From: Colius striatus
Taxonomy: Eukaryota > Chordata > Aves > Coliiformes > Coliidae
DNA length: 64,000 nucleotides
Direction: 5' to 3'
Assembly: GCF_028858725.1 (NCBI RefSeq)
Contig: NC_084761.1
Span: forward strand, 35,901,501 to 35,965,500
Both the position numbers and the translations under genes were made by a program. The notes beneath the pieces were generated by a model. It did not search any database. It was not told where the DNA came from and saw only the letters and a list, made by a program, of their open reading frames with translations. How positions within the stretch are numbered: position 1 is the first letter of the stretch; the number at the start of each line of letters is the position of its first letter. Below are positions 51,886 through 64,000 of this stretch, one piece after another.

Positions 51886-54800
51886 ACAGAGTGGGGGTCA
51901 CGTTTTCCTTTTATGAAAGAAAGAAAAACACTTTTTATTTGAAATCAAAATGCTTCATGAAATCATTTCCCACTGAACTTTAACCTGTACTATCTCTCTT
52001 GTCCGGTGTGTAAATTTTGCCAAAGGGAGAGGGAAAGAGTTTGACTACAGAAGCCTCTTCCACCTGAGAAGCAGAGAATGACAGCACAGTCACACCAAAC
52101 CATACTTCCTTAAGACTGGGAAGATCCTCCAAGGACCTACCTGCTAGGAATGACCTTCAAGCTTCATAAAAAGTCTTTGTTAAATTTTGGATTCCATTCT
52201 ACTGAAAGTAATGGGAAGGAGAAGACAAATCTTAAATTCTGCAGGATGCGAAAAGTATTTCTTAGCCAGCTCAAATCCAGGCTAGTGAAATTCCAGCTTT
52301 CAGCAAATAGTTTGCTTTATTTGCTGGATCTCCTCGGTGCTAGTTGTAACCCTACACGGGTATTGGAAAATGAAGGCATTGTAACCATTTCTTTTGTAGT
52401 TGCTATCTCCCTTTGACTAATCTAATCCTACCTTTGTGTTTTTCTAGGCATGTTCCTGGAAGGTAATTATTTTCCTTCTTTAATTGACTTGATATGAATA
52501 TGTATGTTTCCAGTAGTGGCAACATTTCTTGTCTCTGGTTGTAAAATCTTGGTCACAGAAACCTCAGGGGGTTTGTCCTGTACATAAAAATGAATAGTCC
52601 AAGCTTCAGTTATAATGGACCCCAAACTTCAGTTGTTATTAACTCCAGATGCTGCTTAAAAACTATAAATATATGTATTTTTGTATTAATTTCATGTTGC
52701 TCCTTGATAAATCAAGATCAATGCAGTTTTCTTTACGTTGCATTAGTTCAAAAGTATGGCAAATAACAGATTTGCTTATAAGTATATATTAAAACTTAAA
52801 TATAATGGAGTGGATGTTATGTCAATCTTGCCATTTGCAAAGCTGCAGTAAAATATTTTTAGTTTAATGAGGGCAGACTGCAATCTGGTCTAATCTATTT
52901 AGTCTCCAGTCAAATTCAGAGAATCAAAAAATGGTCATAAGCATCTTTGTGATTCCCTGATCTTTGCTCATTACACAGCAGGCTGGACCCAAATTTCAAC
53001 TTAAAAGACATCTAAGACTGTTATTGTATGTCTTTGACTGTAAGAAAACCATTTTGGTGCCATGGGAGAGTGTGCAATGCAACAGCAAGTTAGCTACTCC
53101 TTCCTTTCCAAAGTTACACAAAAGGAACCCTGAAAGAAATGGTTCAAGGCAGCTTCTAGGTTATATTGAGTCTTAAAAACCCATTGATTTTGTCGTCCTG
53201 CTTGTAGTTCCTGCTCTGAATATGCATATTGATTGTTGTCTTTTTTTCTGTGCATGACATTTTTGAAGATGTTAACAACACTGAGTAGTTTTTCCAGGTA
53301 GCTTTTGATTTTACAGTGTCAGTAGCTTGGAAGCATCTTGACAAAGAATGGTCTTATCTCGGTCTGTCAGGCAATCGCTGAACCTGCATCAGCCAATAGG
53401 CTGCAGCCACTGTTTGTGCTGTAAATGCCACCAGTTGCCATAAGCTATCTTTATTCTCCTTGCAGCAAGTGAGGTATAGCTGGAATGTATCATCCAGTTC
53501 ATAGACAGCAATGTGGATCCCACACTAGTCTGTGAATGTGTATGATGATGTCCAAAAAGGGTTACTGCACTCATGGACTCTCGGTGCTGCTATCCCTGAT
53601 AGAGCTGGAGCCTGATGGATGTAAGCTTTTCACCCTGAAAGCAATGGCTTGTATTCAGCTTGACAATGCACAGCTTTCTGATGTCAAAACAGGCAGTTCC
53701 CACGTAAGGGATAAGTGACTGAACCTTAATATAAAAATATCAAATTAAAGATGTATTTTTTTCTCCCTACCAAAACAGTATTTGCTTACCAAGGTACAGT
53801 GGCTTTTAAAATGAGGCATGATAGGGCAATCATACACAAGAACTACTTTTCATACCAAGCATGGCCTCTGAATGAAGTGTCACCCTTTTTCCTTGACTTG
53901 ATCTCTGCTCTCAAAATGCAAGTGGGCATTTGGGCCTGCAGTGGGCTCCTGGCAGGATACAGTCAAGGTGGCCATGCACCAGGGAGCAGGAGGAGTTCTC
54001 TTATACTTGCCTGTCAAGTGAGAGTGACTGAGTCTGAAAAAAAAAGAACCAAAAACCAATCCTCATAAACAAATTTTAAACTGTGGGCACAGCAGCATGG
54101 GGTGGGAGAAACAGTGCTGGCCTGAGTGAACGCTCAGTCAGAGCTGGTCTTTCCCCATGCTCTCACTCAGATATCTCCTTTAATCCACTATCCATTCATG
54201 CAGAAAAGTCTCTTATCCAAGGTTAATTTGGTCCTTTCAGACTCAGTTGGCTTACACACAGCTACGGGTGAGATTTCCCTTCAGACTGTGAGCATTTGCT
54301 CTGCTGAGAGGATTTATCATGCAAGTGCTGACAGCGCTCTAACATTTTTCCACAGTCTCCTTATATGCCCTAAAAGTCATTTAGCTTTCCCACAGTTTAC
54401 TTGGGAGGACTCAGGCCTTGTCCCAGTGCAGGCTGAGGATGCAGGGGCTACTGGACCACTGTATAAGCTATCACTGGTTGGCTGTACCAATGCTACAGAG
54501 TCACACTGTCACAAGACTCACTGAGCACCTCAGTGTGATTAGCACATTCATGCAGATCTCTGCACTGCTCACCTCCATCTCCTGAATGCAAATATAGTCA
54601 GCTTTGAAAGCTTTTCTCCTCTGGTCGAGTACAGGGGATCAGCTCTCCATGTCATGCATGCTTTGGAAGAAATCATAGCCCCACAACAAGAGGCCCAGCA
54701 ACTGAAGAGGTGTGACTGTATAGTCAAGAAGTGACGTGTATCACCTTGAAACCAAGGATCTAAAAGTGTGTTTCATTCTCTGAGGCTTTTGGGGATATGT

Positions 54801-54950
54801 TTGTTGGTAGGGATAATGTCTCTTAATATCAAAGCAGCAGATGATTTTCTGGATCTTGTTAATTTTTTATGCCTGTCCCTGCACAGGGAAGCCTTGATTC
54901 GTTATTAGTTATTGAAAGAATACCTATCCTTAGCTGCTGATTTGCGCTTG

Positions 54951-54955
54951 CAGGT
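54951..54955. repeat. Target site duplication, left copy (CAGGT)
   Basis: Five bases directly beside the TGTCGTAG edge of the LTR, identical to 56120-56124 on the other side. Confidence 0.88.
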
Positions 54956-56119
54956 TGTCGTAGTTTGGCCCAACTCGCACAGCAGCGTCACAACAGTCTC
55001 TCGCTCGGTGCTCCCATTTACCCCCACCCTTGTTAGGATGACAGAGGTCCCAGCAAAATGGGAGTGAAAAGATAAGCAAGGTTGTTGTGGATTAAGACAA
55101 AGGCAGAGAGGGCTCACTGCCAGTTACAGTTCCAGGCAAAACAGACTTCAGTACTCGACTTAGAGAGGAAAGCAAGAAAATTTAATCTACAAGACACAGA
55201 ACAGAATAAAAGCAAAAAGGGAGTAGGATGATAAGAAAATTACAACCAGCACCTTAAGATCTCCCTACCCTATCCCTCCTTTCTTCCCAGGCCCAGCTCA
55301 CTGCTCCCGATGTCTCCACCTCCTCCCTCCTCAATAGCTCAGAGGGACGGGGAATAGGGGATGAGGTCAGTCTCTCATAGATGGACTCTGACACTTCTCT
55401 CTTCTCAGATGAGGATGACTCTTGGCATTCTTCCTCTGCTCCAACACGGGCTTCCTCCCCCAGGACACAGTCCCAACAGCTGCGGCTTCTGCCAATACAA
55501 GGTCCCTCACAAGGGACGCAGTCCTTGGTGAATAACTTTGACATGGATTCTTTGCCACAGTTACAGTTTCTGCAGTTATAGGATCCCTCTCTCAGGACAA
55601 GGACTCTTCTGGGCATAAGTTTAATGAGCTGCTTTGTCATGGGTTCCTTCCCACAGTTACAGCTGTGGATATTGGGTCCTTTCCTCGGGACATGGCCTCT
55701 TCCAGCCGTAGTTTTAAAAAAGAAAATCACTGCCTCTGGCTTGGGGTCTGTAGTAAAGTGATTGAGTCCCTCCCACAGGACAAGGTCTCCTCTGGCCATA
55801 GTCACTGTCCCTGGCTTGGGGCCTCCTCCTGTCTTTCATCACCGACCTTAGAGTTTCTCTCACTGATCCTACTCCTTGCACCACGATCAGCCAGAAGAAG
55901 AAGAAGGGACAGAAGAAGGAAGAAACAGGAAGAAGAAGGGGGAAGAAGCCTCCTCTTCTGGCTTCTTCTTAAAAAGTGAGCATGGAGTCATCTAATTTGC
56001 TCAGCTCCAGAACTGGATCTGGCTCAGAGCTGGGGAGAGTTTCGAGTAACTACTTACAGGAGCCATCTTTACAACCCCTTCCCCTTTACCAGAAAAGACT
56101 GTCATGTCAAACCGTGACA
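54956..56119 (-). mobile_element. Complete ERVL-like solo LTR, antisense
   Basis: On the minus strand the element starts TGTCACGGTTTGACATGACA and ends GGGCCAAACTACGACA, so it has TG...CA ends. It is flanked by a perfect 5-bp duplication CAGGT (54951-54955 and 56120-56124), the size typical of ERVL-type integration. Its start region shares GGGGAAGGGG(T/C)TGTAAAGAT and CTCCTGTAAG with the LTR at 345-1329. On the minus strand a TATA-like CTTTTTAAGA lies at about 55967-55976 and an ATTAAA poly(A) signal at 55181-55186. The middle holds repeated modules about 95 bp apart. No gag, pol or env adjoins it. The intact ends and clean duplication suggest it is younger than the 345-1329 copy. Short plus-strand frames inside it are not genes. 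Confidence 0.9.
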
Positions 56120-56124
56120 CAGGT
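56120..56124. repeat. Target site duplication, right copy (CAGGT)
   Basis: Exact repeat of 54951-54955, directly after the CGTGACA edge of the LTR. Confidence 0.88.
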
Positions 56125-59100
56125 GTTGCTTTGTAGTTCTTCTTCGATCCAATAGCTCTTTGGAGTCTTTTTTCTCAAGCTCATTGAGCTGAGGATGCAG
56201 AGCATTTGTCTGTTCACGCCAAAGGCTTTAATGACCCCAATCTGCATGGACTTAACAATATTTCTAGTCATTTGTGGCAGCTGTGCTCAAGTCTGGATTA
56301 CTTCTAAGTGTGTTAAATTTCTTGTATAGCTTAAAGCAAACACTATGCCGATTTTTCCAGAATTCCCTTTGGAAACTTTAGGGAAGCATGAGGAGTGCTA
56401 CAAAAAAAGGGATTTTTACTAGTACTAGTTTTACTATTATTGCTAGGAAGTCACCAAGGGCAACTCGAGGATATGGGTGCAAGGTGATATCTACCAGTGA
56501 GTTATGAGTGTGACGGTACCAAAGTGTTGTAGGGGTGTGGTGTTTCTCCTATATCCTACTGAATAGCAGTTTGAGAGAGTATTTTTTCAGCTGTGAAAAA
56601 AACACAGACTCCACTTCAGATAGGTACATTAAACAAGCTGTAGTACTTCTGGGAAGTAATTGGACTGGGAGTAGACTACTACTGTGACGCAAATATAATG
56701 AAAAAAATATTTTGACTATTAAATTAAAGTAGGTGGTCAGTTTCAGATCTGAAGAAATGCCACAGGAAATAGACTGGTGACAAACAGTGAAGACTCAACA
56801 CCCAGAGTCTGATAGTCTGCTATTGTGAACTCTTGCATAGAACACATGTAAGAAAGCCAGCCCTCAAATCAGCAATATTTTCCACCCTGTATTATTTTAG
56901 ATGATGCAGAAGAAAACCCACAGGTCAAGCTACAGAGAGGCCTTTCTCTTCCTTATAGTGACCAATGATGACCACACAGTCACAACTTGTACATTTAAAA
57001 TTGCCATTTAAAAACTCTTTTGCTCATCCAGCCAGAAGCCTCACGTTCTGAGATCATAATGCACTGCTGCAGGGCACATTTTCCTGTCACAGTGGGAAGA
57101 TTAGAGATGAAAGAGGTCTGTAAAGAGTAAGAATGTCATGCAAGGAGGATGAAATTGTTCTATAAGTTGAATGATTAGGAGAGATATGTAGATGTAAGAC
57201 ACAGAGGTTAGATTTCTTTCCTAGGCCAGGAGCAAACAAGACTTAAAAAGCAGAACAGATACAGTGACAAAGCAAGACACATACAAGCACTAAATGCAAA
57301 CAGGCATCCTCCCAACTTTTCAATTTCGTATTCACTCAGCACACTGGAGAGCCTTGAGTGTCATAGCTTTAAGCTCTGTTTACACTACCCACCCCTCCTG
57401 CACAAATACTTGGAACACAGCAAAAGGAAAATGAGACCAAGCACTATCCTTTCAGACACTAATGAAACCTCATATTCCATAGCCTTGGATTTATGCCCTT
57501 GTGAATGTTTGTTAGGAAACGTCTCCCATTGTTTACTCCTCTGTTGTCACATGAGTAGCCCTGCTGGGCTTATAGCATATTTATTTAAGTAAATTGGTAG
57601 AAAACACATTGCACTTTATTGTTATTCTTAAGACTCTTGCATAAACATTGTGGCATTTTTATAATTACACACCTAAGTAGTTAGAATGCCTGATTGAGCA
57701 GACTGTTTACTGTTATTACTTTATTTTTTTAATTTCAATATTTTTCTTTTTAGTTACATTATAATGTGTGCTTTCACTCTAATACTGTACAAGATGCATG
57801 CTAGGATGAGCAGATTGTTGACTCTTGTTTTAATAAATATTTCTATTGAGCTAATTTATATTAAAGTGATCCCTTCCACTAGCAGGAGAAAAAAACGGTT
57901 TCTAGAATGACTAGCCAACTGCAACAGGCATAATAATAGCCATCAAGTTTATAGCAGTACCTTCAAACAATGACAACTGAAGACATATGTTGTTTCACGA
58001 AAAAGCCCTCATGTATTATGAAAGATGAAATTGCATCGTGTTTAAGGTATTCGGCATACAGTACGTGTTAGTGAAGTGAAAGGGCACATCTGTGCTGTAC
58101 TTACTCAGATGACTATTTTATTCACTGGATGATGGCAATTTATTCATTGATTTCTGGATCCCAGATTGCCAAGAAGATATCAGATATCTGGTTGATGTTA
58201 AAAGCAGTTGGACTTTGCATTTGAATCTCATTGTCTGTAGCTGTTTAAAAATAATAATTGAATGGCAAGCAAATGAAAAAAGAACAGTGAAATAGAAATA
58301 AAATATCTCATATCACTCCCTCTTCTCTGGTCCCTCAGAGGGAACAATATGCACAAACTTGCCCAATGATTTCCCACACACTTCATTAAAGCTCACTTTG
58401 CCTGTGAAGATTCTCAAGTTGAGGTCTGGACCGTAAAATGAAGACATTACTAGGATGGTCATAACTTACCTTTCTGCCTTGCACTGCTGTAAGCAGGCTG
58501 TCTGTACCAAATGAACAAATAATAGATGCAGTGGAGTCTTATACAGGCTTTAATTTTCACTTTTTGCTTGAAGATCAGGAGAGGGGAGGTCTCATGACTT
58601 CATTCCCAAGCTAAAAGCAAGAGAATCAACGTGAATATTCTGCCTGACAAACAAGGCACAATACACACTGTCTTGTCAGTGTGGCAGTTGTCAGAGCATC
58701 AGTATCTCCTCTTGGTTTCACTTACAAATGTGTGGGCTGTGTAGGTGGGTAAGAGTTCAGGCTGATACTTCAGCCACCATGTGCTAGGGTTCTCCTCACA
58801 GTCTGCTTGGCCTCCACAAGGCCTGTCCCACAGACTATATCCAACCACCCTACCTTATAACCTGAGAAGTAGAGTTCCCAATTCTGGTTTTACATCCGAG
58901 GGATAATGATCTCTGCCCAGAAGTATGAGAAGATCCTACTTTCTCTCCATTATCAGACTGTACAACCTTAACAGACTATACAACCTTAGTGACATTGAAC
59001 TCAGAGATAACACAGAGGTATACATCAAAAGGACATTGGTAGTCTGCAAAAAATGAGATTAAGACGGGGTCTTCCTTACTGTCATCACAATGTACAGTCT

Positions 59101-60275
59101 TTAAGCCATCTCTTCTAAGCCTACATAGCAGAATGTGTTTTAAAAACAGGAAACTATACTCACAATTTTAATGACTATGCCTCAGAGTCTCCAAATATTA
59201 TAGAAAAAGAATTATATTGAACTGATATTTAGAGTGGAAAATGAAAAGTTAATTTCTACTAACATTTAGATATTTTTGCATGCAAAGCATTCCTTTCATT
59301 GTGGTAGAAAGCATCAGTATTTTCTCAAGTTATTTTTCTCTTTTCCGCCTTGGGAAAAGAACACTCAAAATAGTTCTTGGTGGAAATATTAAAAGTAGAG
59401 GAATGATTTTGCATCTGAGGCAATACACAATTTTCTATTTACCTTTGTCTGATTAACTGCACAGAAAATATTATTTATGTTTATATATATAAAGCCAAAA
59501 TGCAACATTTTTTCTATTTTCTTTTTTTTTTCCCTGTGGCCTATGTGGTTAAGGCAATCTCAAAGCCATAGTGGATTGTTTCTATTAAGAGGAAAGAAGA
59601 ATGGTATCAATCAGATAATGTGGAAAACGGAAAACACAGTGCCTTTACCACACCCTTCTGCAGTGTCAAAGTAACCCATCCACCACCAATGTGATTCCAA
59701 ATATACTCACAGCTGAATAAACACAGAGGAAAACAAGGGGATGCAGGGAGTCACAAGGCATCCTGATTTGCTCCCCAGTGAGACAGTGTTTGCCATGGGT
59801 ACACTGCAGAGAGGAGTCCTGGGGATGGTGCTGGGCACTGAAGGCCAGGAGTCAGGGGAAACCTGCAGTATAGGGTGGGCAGCCTCTACCTGTTCCACTA
59901 ATTCAGGGCAGGAGCAGGCCAGCCTCAGTTGAGTAACTGTGTTGTTTCTCTCTCTCCCCCCCATAAGTGTGTGCATGCAATTTAGCTTCTAATTGATCTG
60001 ATAACAGCAAGCTTTGCCTTGAGCTGTGGCTTTCTCCACTACCACTACACATCAGGGCATGTAGTTGTTCCGAATAAACAGTTGCTCATTTACTTTAAGT
60101 ACATCTTTGGCTGCTCAATAGATATGTTTACTAGAAGCCATTAACCTCTTCCAGCCTAAGAAGAGGAGAAAAAACAAAACTCCATCTCACTGTGAATAGA
60201 TGTCATGAGTCATAGTTTTACAATTAAGCTATCATTGCCCCGCCACTAGCAATGGCCATTGCTTACTTCTCCAAT
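56125..60275. other. Gene-free stretch
   Basis: No gene, RNA or interspersed repeat is recognised. An imperfect 18-bp tandem duplication (AGACTGTACAACCTTAAC / AGACTATACAACCTTAGT) lies near 58955-58991. The 59690-59980 part is richer in GC, and its overlapping open frames on both strands lack domains. Confidence 0.45.
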
Positions 60276-60497
60276 GATAGAATAGAGACTATTAAAAATA
60301 TCTACTGGAGAAGAACTTTGGAAGTGATCTAGTCCAAGCCCCTGCCTGTGGCACTAGCTCAGGTCAGCCATGACTGTGTCAAGGCAAACCTTGAAAACCC
60401 CCAAGGATGCAAGTTGCTCAGTTTCCCTGGATACCATGTTCCAGTGCTGCACAATCCTGGCAGGGAAATTTAGCTCTTACTGATTTCTTCCCTATGT
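60276..60497 (-). mobile_element. Diverged CR1 LINE 3' end, antisense
   Basis: Plus-strand landmarks in antisense CR1 order: GATAGAATAGAG (eroded terminal octamers), AACTTTGGAAGTGATCTAGT, CCAAGCCCCTGCC, AAACCTTGAAAACCCCCAAG, CCATGTTCCAGTGCTGCAC. This is the 3' UTR of an older CR1 subfamily than the copies at 33.7 and 42.1 kb. The distal edge near 60497 is approximate. Confidence 0.82.
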
Positions 60498-63400
60498 TGG
60501 GAAAAAAAAGAAAGATGTGAGAGATTACCAGAGATTACCTCTTCCAGGCACTGCACCGTCCAATCCTTGTAATACCAAAAAGTGAGGAATCCGGGGCAGT
60601 GACCCGTTAGAGATGAGCTGGCACCCTCTCCCCATTATGACTGTTGGCATGACCAGCCCACACAGGAACAGCACAGGATGCCTTGCAGTTGCATGGTTGT
60701 GATCTTCTGAATGTTTTTGAGAGAGGGAGAGGGAAAAAAAATTGTCATTTTAGAAGGAAGAGTGTGGTAAAAACCATAATTTGGCTGGGATTAAAGAAAC
60801 CACTGGACGTTCCTTAGTTTTAAATTTTGCACAGATGTCAACTATACTTGTTCCTACTGTCTTTAATTTAATGTCTGGAATATTGTGGTACTGTAACTCA
60901 CATGACATATGACTGGGAAACAACCAGACCAATAGATTTGTGAAATTTTCTTTTTATGTTTAGATTTAATAACAACAGAAAAAATAACAACAATAACAAC
61001 AACAACAAAAAAAAAAAACAGAAACACACCTTTCGTGTGGCATTTCTACACAGCGGTGTAAGAAATTGCACTGGAAAGCTATGAAAAATATTTGGAACAT
61101 GCCTGCAGACAGAGTAGAAGGTAGAGCTACATTGTAGCAGTGGTGGCAGCTGATATTTTCTTATGTTTTTCCAGCCCAGCACACCATGTCTCTTCCCCTT
61201 CTCATCATGGAGAGGAACAGGCAAATGTTGGTGCACTGCATTTGCTTCGGTCTCTTAATCAGGCACAGGTGCGAGGAATTGCAAAGACACCTATTCTGAA
61301 CTGTTTCAGCTGTTTCCAAATTGATCATCCTCATAACACCACACACTTTACTCCATCTTATGCATTATTATCAAATTACAAAAACTTTGGGTGTAGTGTT
61401 TGTTGGTGATTTTGTAAATAAAGACCTGGGAAAACTAATAAACAGTTCAAATGACTGTAATCAGATTTTTGGTCAAGTGACACAGATGAGATAAAATCAG
61501 CTTATTTTTGTCTAACTATACAGTGCTTAAACCTGTCCTTTAAGTTTCCTTAAGGAGGAGCTGAAGTTGTCCTGATCTCAAAGAGATCCAGGAATTTAGC
61601 TCACTTTACCTGAAAGAACTTCAGAAATGGTTTTTAACTTATAAAGGAATCTGGTAAGGATCAAAGATTTTCTCATCTTACTGTCATTGAAGAAAAAAAA
61701 CCCAAATCAACAAAAACTCCAAGTCTTGGAGTGACCCTACACAGTTCTTTTTAGCCTTCCAGTTCTTTGGCAGCTTATTACAAAATATCTCTGGAGACCA
61801 TTTTGCTTTTGGAAGAATACTACTAGTATGTAACAGACCAAAGAGAAAATTATCTCAGTTCTAGTTTCTGAAGTTGTTTTGTACACAGGTCAGATGATCT
61901 TACCATCATTGTGCCTCCAGTAAGGTCCTGCTTAGCCTGGAGCGGGATCTACAAAATTACAAGTTAAATTATCCTCTCCACAATGCATTTGTAACTACTT
62001 TATCTTTGTCCATGTTTTTTTACACGGAGGAGGGAACACTGGTTCCCTCTGCATTCTGGAGGGAACATCAACTTACATCATGCCCTACGGCAGAGATACC
62101 CAGACGCAGTCAGTGTAGCACTACCTTGCAGGAGCATGTTTAGGTAAAATAAAATCTCTCGGAGATGTATGTTTAATGTTAAAGTTTGTGAAAGAGTTTA
62201 AAGAACTGTGCAACAAATGACTTCAAACTGCCAATCTGGTCTCACTGTGTGTCCAATTGACTTATACTGTTTCAGATCTGCTTACCTTTGTTGCATTATG
62301 CAACTGCAGTAATACAAATTTCTCCTCAGGACACACCTTTGATCCCTGTTCATGTGCAGCAATAAATTCCTAGCTCTCTTAATGACTCTTCTGATTTAAC
62401 TGTTCTTTCACTTGTTATAAGTGGGAGTTTATCAACATATTTATTGCCAAATTCTCTCCTTAGATTTTAAAACATACAGTAAATTATGTGGTTGAAAATT
62501 TGGCTGCCAAAAGATAACCATGGCAATCTACATGGACAAGAAAATATAACATACACAGTGGCCTCAGCAGCTTTGAGACCAAAACTTTTATTTCAAGAAA
62601 TTTACCCTTTCACGATATTACCACAGGTCTAAAAAACCCTACATTTTTTCACTTGAAATGTTGACTTGTCTTTAATCTTAAAACATATGGATGTCATTCA
62701 CTTTTTGCTCAGAGGGACTGATGCAACTAAAGAAAAAACATTACATTTCTGGAGAGAGGCCAAGCTGGATAGCAGCAGCATAGAGTATACAGTGCTTCCA
62801 TTGACATCAGATCTGGAAGCAGATCAGATATGAATGGAAGACCTATAGTGAGTCAGGTTTGCATGTAAATCCCCAGTGAGTCTGGATTAGCTCCAAAACC
62901 TAATTTGATATCAATGAAAGAACTGCACTGTATCCACTTTCAGACTTTTCCTGAAAAAACAGATTGGTTTTAGCTCATGGATTAAAATTCAGGCAAACTG
63001 TGGGGACAATATTTTATTTTTTAATGGGCCCATCAAAACTCCATCAAAGCATTGTTAAGACATTACATAAAACAATGAGAGCTCAGAAATCCGTGGTAAA
63101 AGAGAATACTGTGACCTGCTTGGTTAAAAAAAAAAAAAAAGACTACAAGAAAGACAGTGAGATCTTTTGGACTGTACTTTCTGTAATACCAATTTTATTT
63201 ACCTTTCTATATTTGAGAAACATTTCTTTTCAGCAGAAGATTCTTGTTTTTATCTTTTATTTTCTATTGGCAATTTCAAGTGTTTTATCCCTTGGTTAAG
63301 AACTGATGGATTTATTAGTTCCTGTAATCCATGAAGATTTTTGTCTTGGGATTAGAACAATTTAGAATTAACAAAAAAATATTTCCGTTCTGAACAGGTG

Positions 63401-64000
63401 TCAATTATAAATATGTAGGCTATCAAATATTCCCCTGCTTTCTAAAATATATTTGCTATTATATATATTGTATATTTTATAACTACATCAATGCTGTTCT
63501 CCTGCTCTTTCAATTCTTGCACCAAATTTTTGAAAAGGAATAAAGCAAAGGGAGAAGACAGGAAGAAACAAGAGCAACTCAATTCCCTTTGATAAAGCAA
63601 GACCTTTCTTTTCTGGAAAGCAACATGCATGTTGTGTTCTGCAAACTAAAAGCAAAGTGTATAAATGTTATCAGCTCCTCACTTCTACTGGAGAATTAAG
63701 GCTTTTGCTTTTAATAACCTTGCAATCTCAGAACTTCTTACCTACTGATTTCTTTCTATTTCTACCGAACATAAAAGAAAGAAATTCAAATCCATTCTCA
63801 TTTTAGTGGGTAGGTTTAAAGGTGCTTATGTAGAAATAAGTCCCTGCTGTGCAGCTCCATCCTAACCCACCATGCTGACATCTTTCTGAGTCTTGTGAAT
63901 GTCATTGTGTAGAGCACAGAGAACGTGATATTTGCTTTATTGTGTGTGTGCTGTACTGTGTGTCAGTTACAAAATATGAAGGTATTGCTAAAATCTAGTA
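60498..64000. other. Gene-free AT-rich stretch to window end
   Basis: No gene is supported. The 111-codon frame at 62964-63299 crosses an A run and is rich in F, L and I, so I take it as chance. An A run lies near 63125-63140 and AT-only sequence near 63455-63482. Confidence 0.5.
60975..61019. repeat. (AAC)n / A-rich microsatellite
   Basis: AACAACAATAACAACAACAA units run into a 12-A stretch. On the minus strand this yields the leucine/phenylalanine run in the 112-codon frame at 60898-61236, which is therefore not a real protein. Confidence 0.9.

Larger units (their letters stand above)
51010..54955. other. Gene-free stretch
   Basis: No supportable gene. A 22-bp direct repeat sits at 51820-51885 (listed separately). 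Open frames at 53751-54068 and 54126-54524 (105 and 132 codons) show no domain, signal or family resemblance, and they lack splice-site context that would make an exon likely. Confidence 0.45.

Noticed and set aside
53389..53574. Minus-strand frame with adjacent protein-like segments, considered as a DNA transposon or host exon remnant
   Set aside because: No catalytic or DNA-binding motif can be recognised, and the frames break quickly.
1..64000. CRISPR arrays, operons, bacterial promoters or ribosome binding sites
   Set aside because: The window is vertebrate nuclear DNA; no regularly spaced repeats or compact gene clusters exist.

Overview
This window looks like nuclear DNA of a bird. The evidence is the repeat content: several CR1 LINE fragments with the avian-type 3' end (a block related to 'TTGGACTAGATGATC', then 'CCTTCCAACC', then ATTCTATG/ATTCTGTG octamer repeats), and long terminal repeats of the ERVL-like type common in avian genomes. 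The rest is AT-rich, and no CpG-island-like stretch was seen. I found no convincing protein-coding exon, tRNA, rRNA or snRNA. Open reading frames of 60-180 codons are frequent but fall in simple repeats, in retroelements or in AT-rich sequence without protein-like features. The window is best read as intergenic (gene-desert-like) DNA or part of a very large intron; the sequence cannot decide which.

Layout: an ERVL-like LTR (+) at about 345-1329; unique AT-rich DNA to 9.6 kb; a short CR1 3' end (+) at 9.64-9.74 kb; a second type of ERV LTR (+) at 12.46-13.02 kb; a decayed CR1-like relic (-) near 14.1-14.3 kb; a 1.3-kb CR1 reverse-transcriptase fragment (+) at 19.01-20.58 kb, interrupted by a 238-bp solo LTR with perfect 6-bp target duplications; a CR1 tail remnant at 22.3 kb; a (TA)n tract at 26.6 kb; a 32-T run at 29.5 kb; a CR1 (-) at 33.7-34.2 kb; a 296-nt all-purine tract at 41.7-42.0 kb followed by a short CR1 (-); an AATAAAT heptamer microsatellite at 51.0 kb; a complete 1164-bp ERVL-like solo LTR (-) at 54.96-56.12 kb with perfect 5-bp target duplications; and a CR1 (-) at 60.3-60.5 kb.

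No genes act together here. The interpretable biology is retroelement history: a CR1 insertion later hit by a short LTR element, two related ERVL-like LTRs in opposite orientation about 54 kb apart, and microsatellite growth. Some non-repeat blocks rich in homeodomain-type TAAT motifs, and one pair of adjacent DNA dyads, are candidates for conserved noncoding elements, but this needs a cross-species alignment. I did not find a new multi-gene system.
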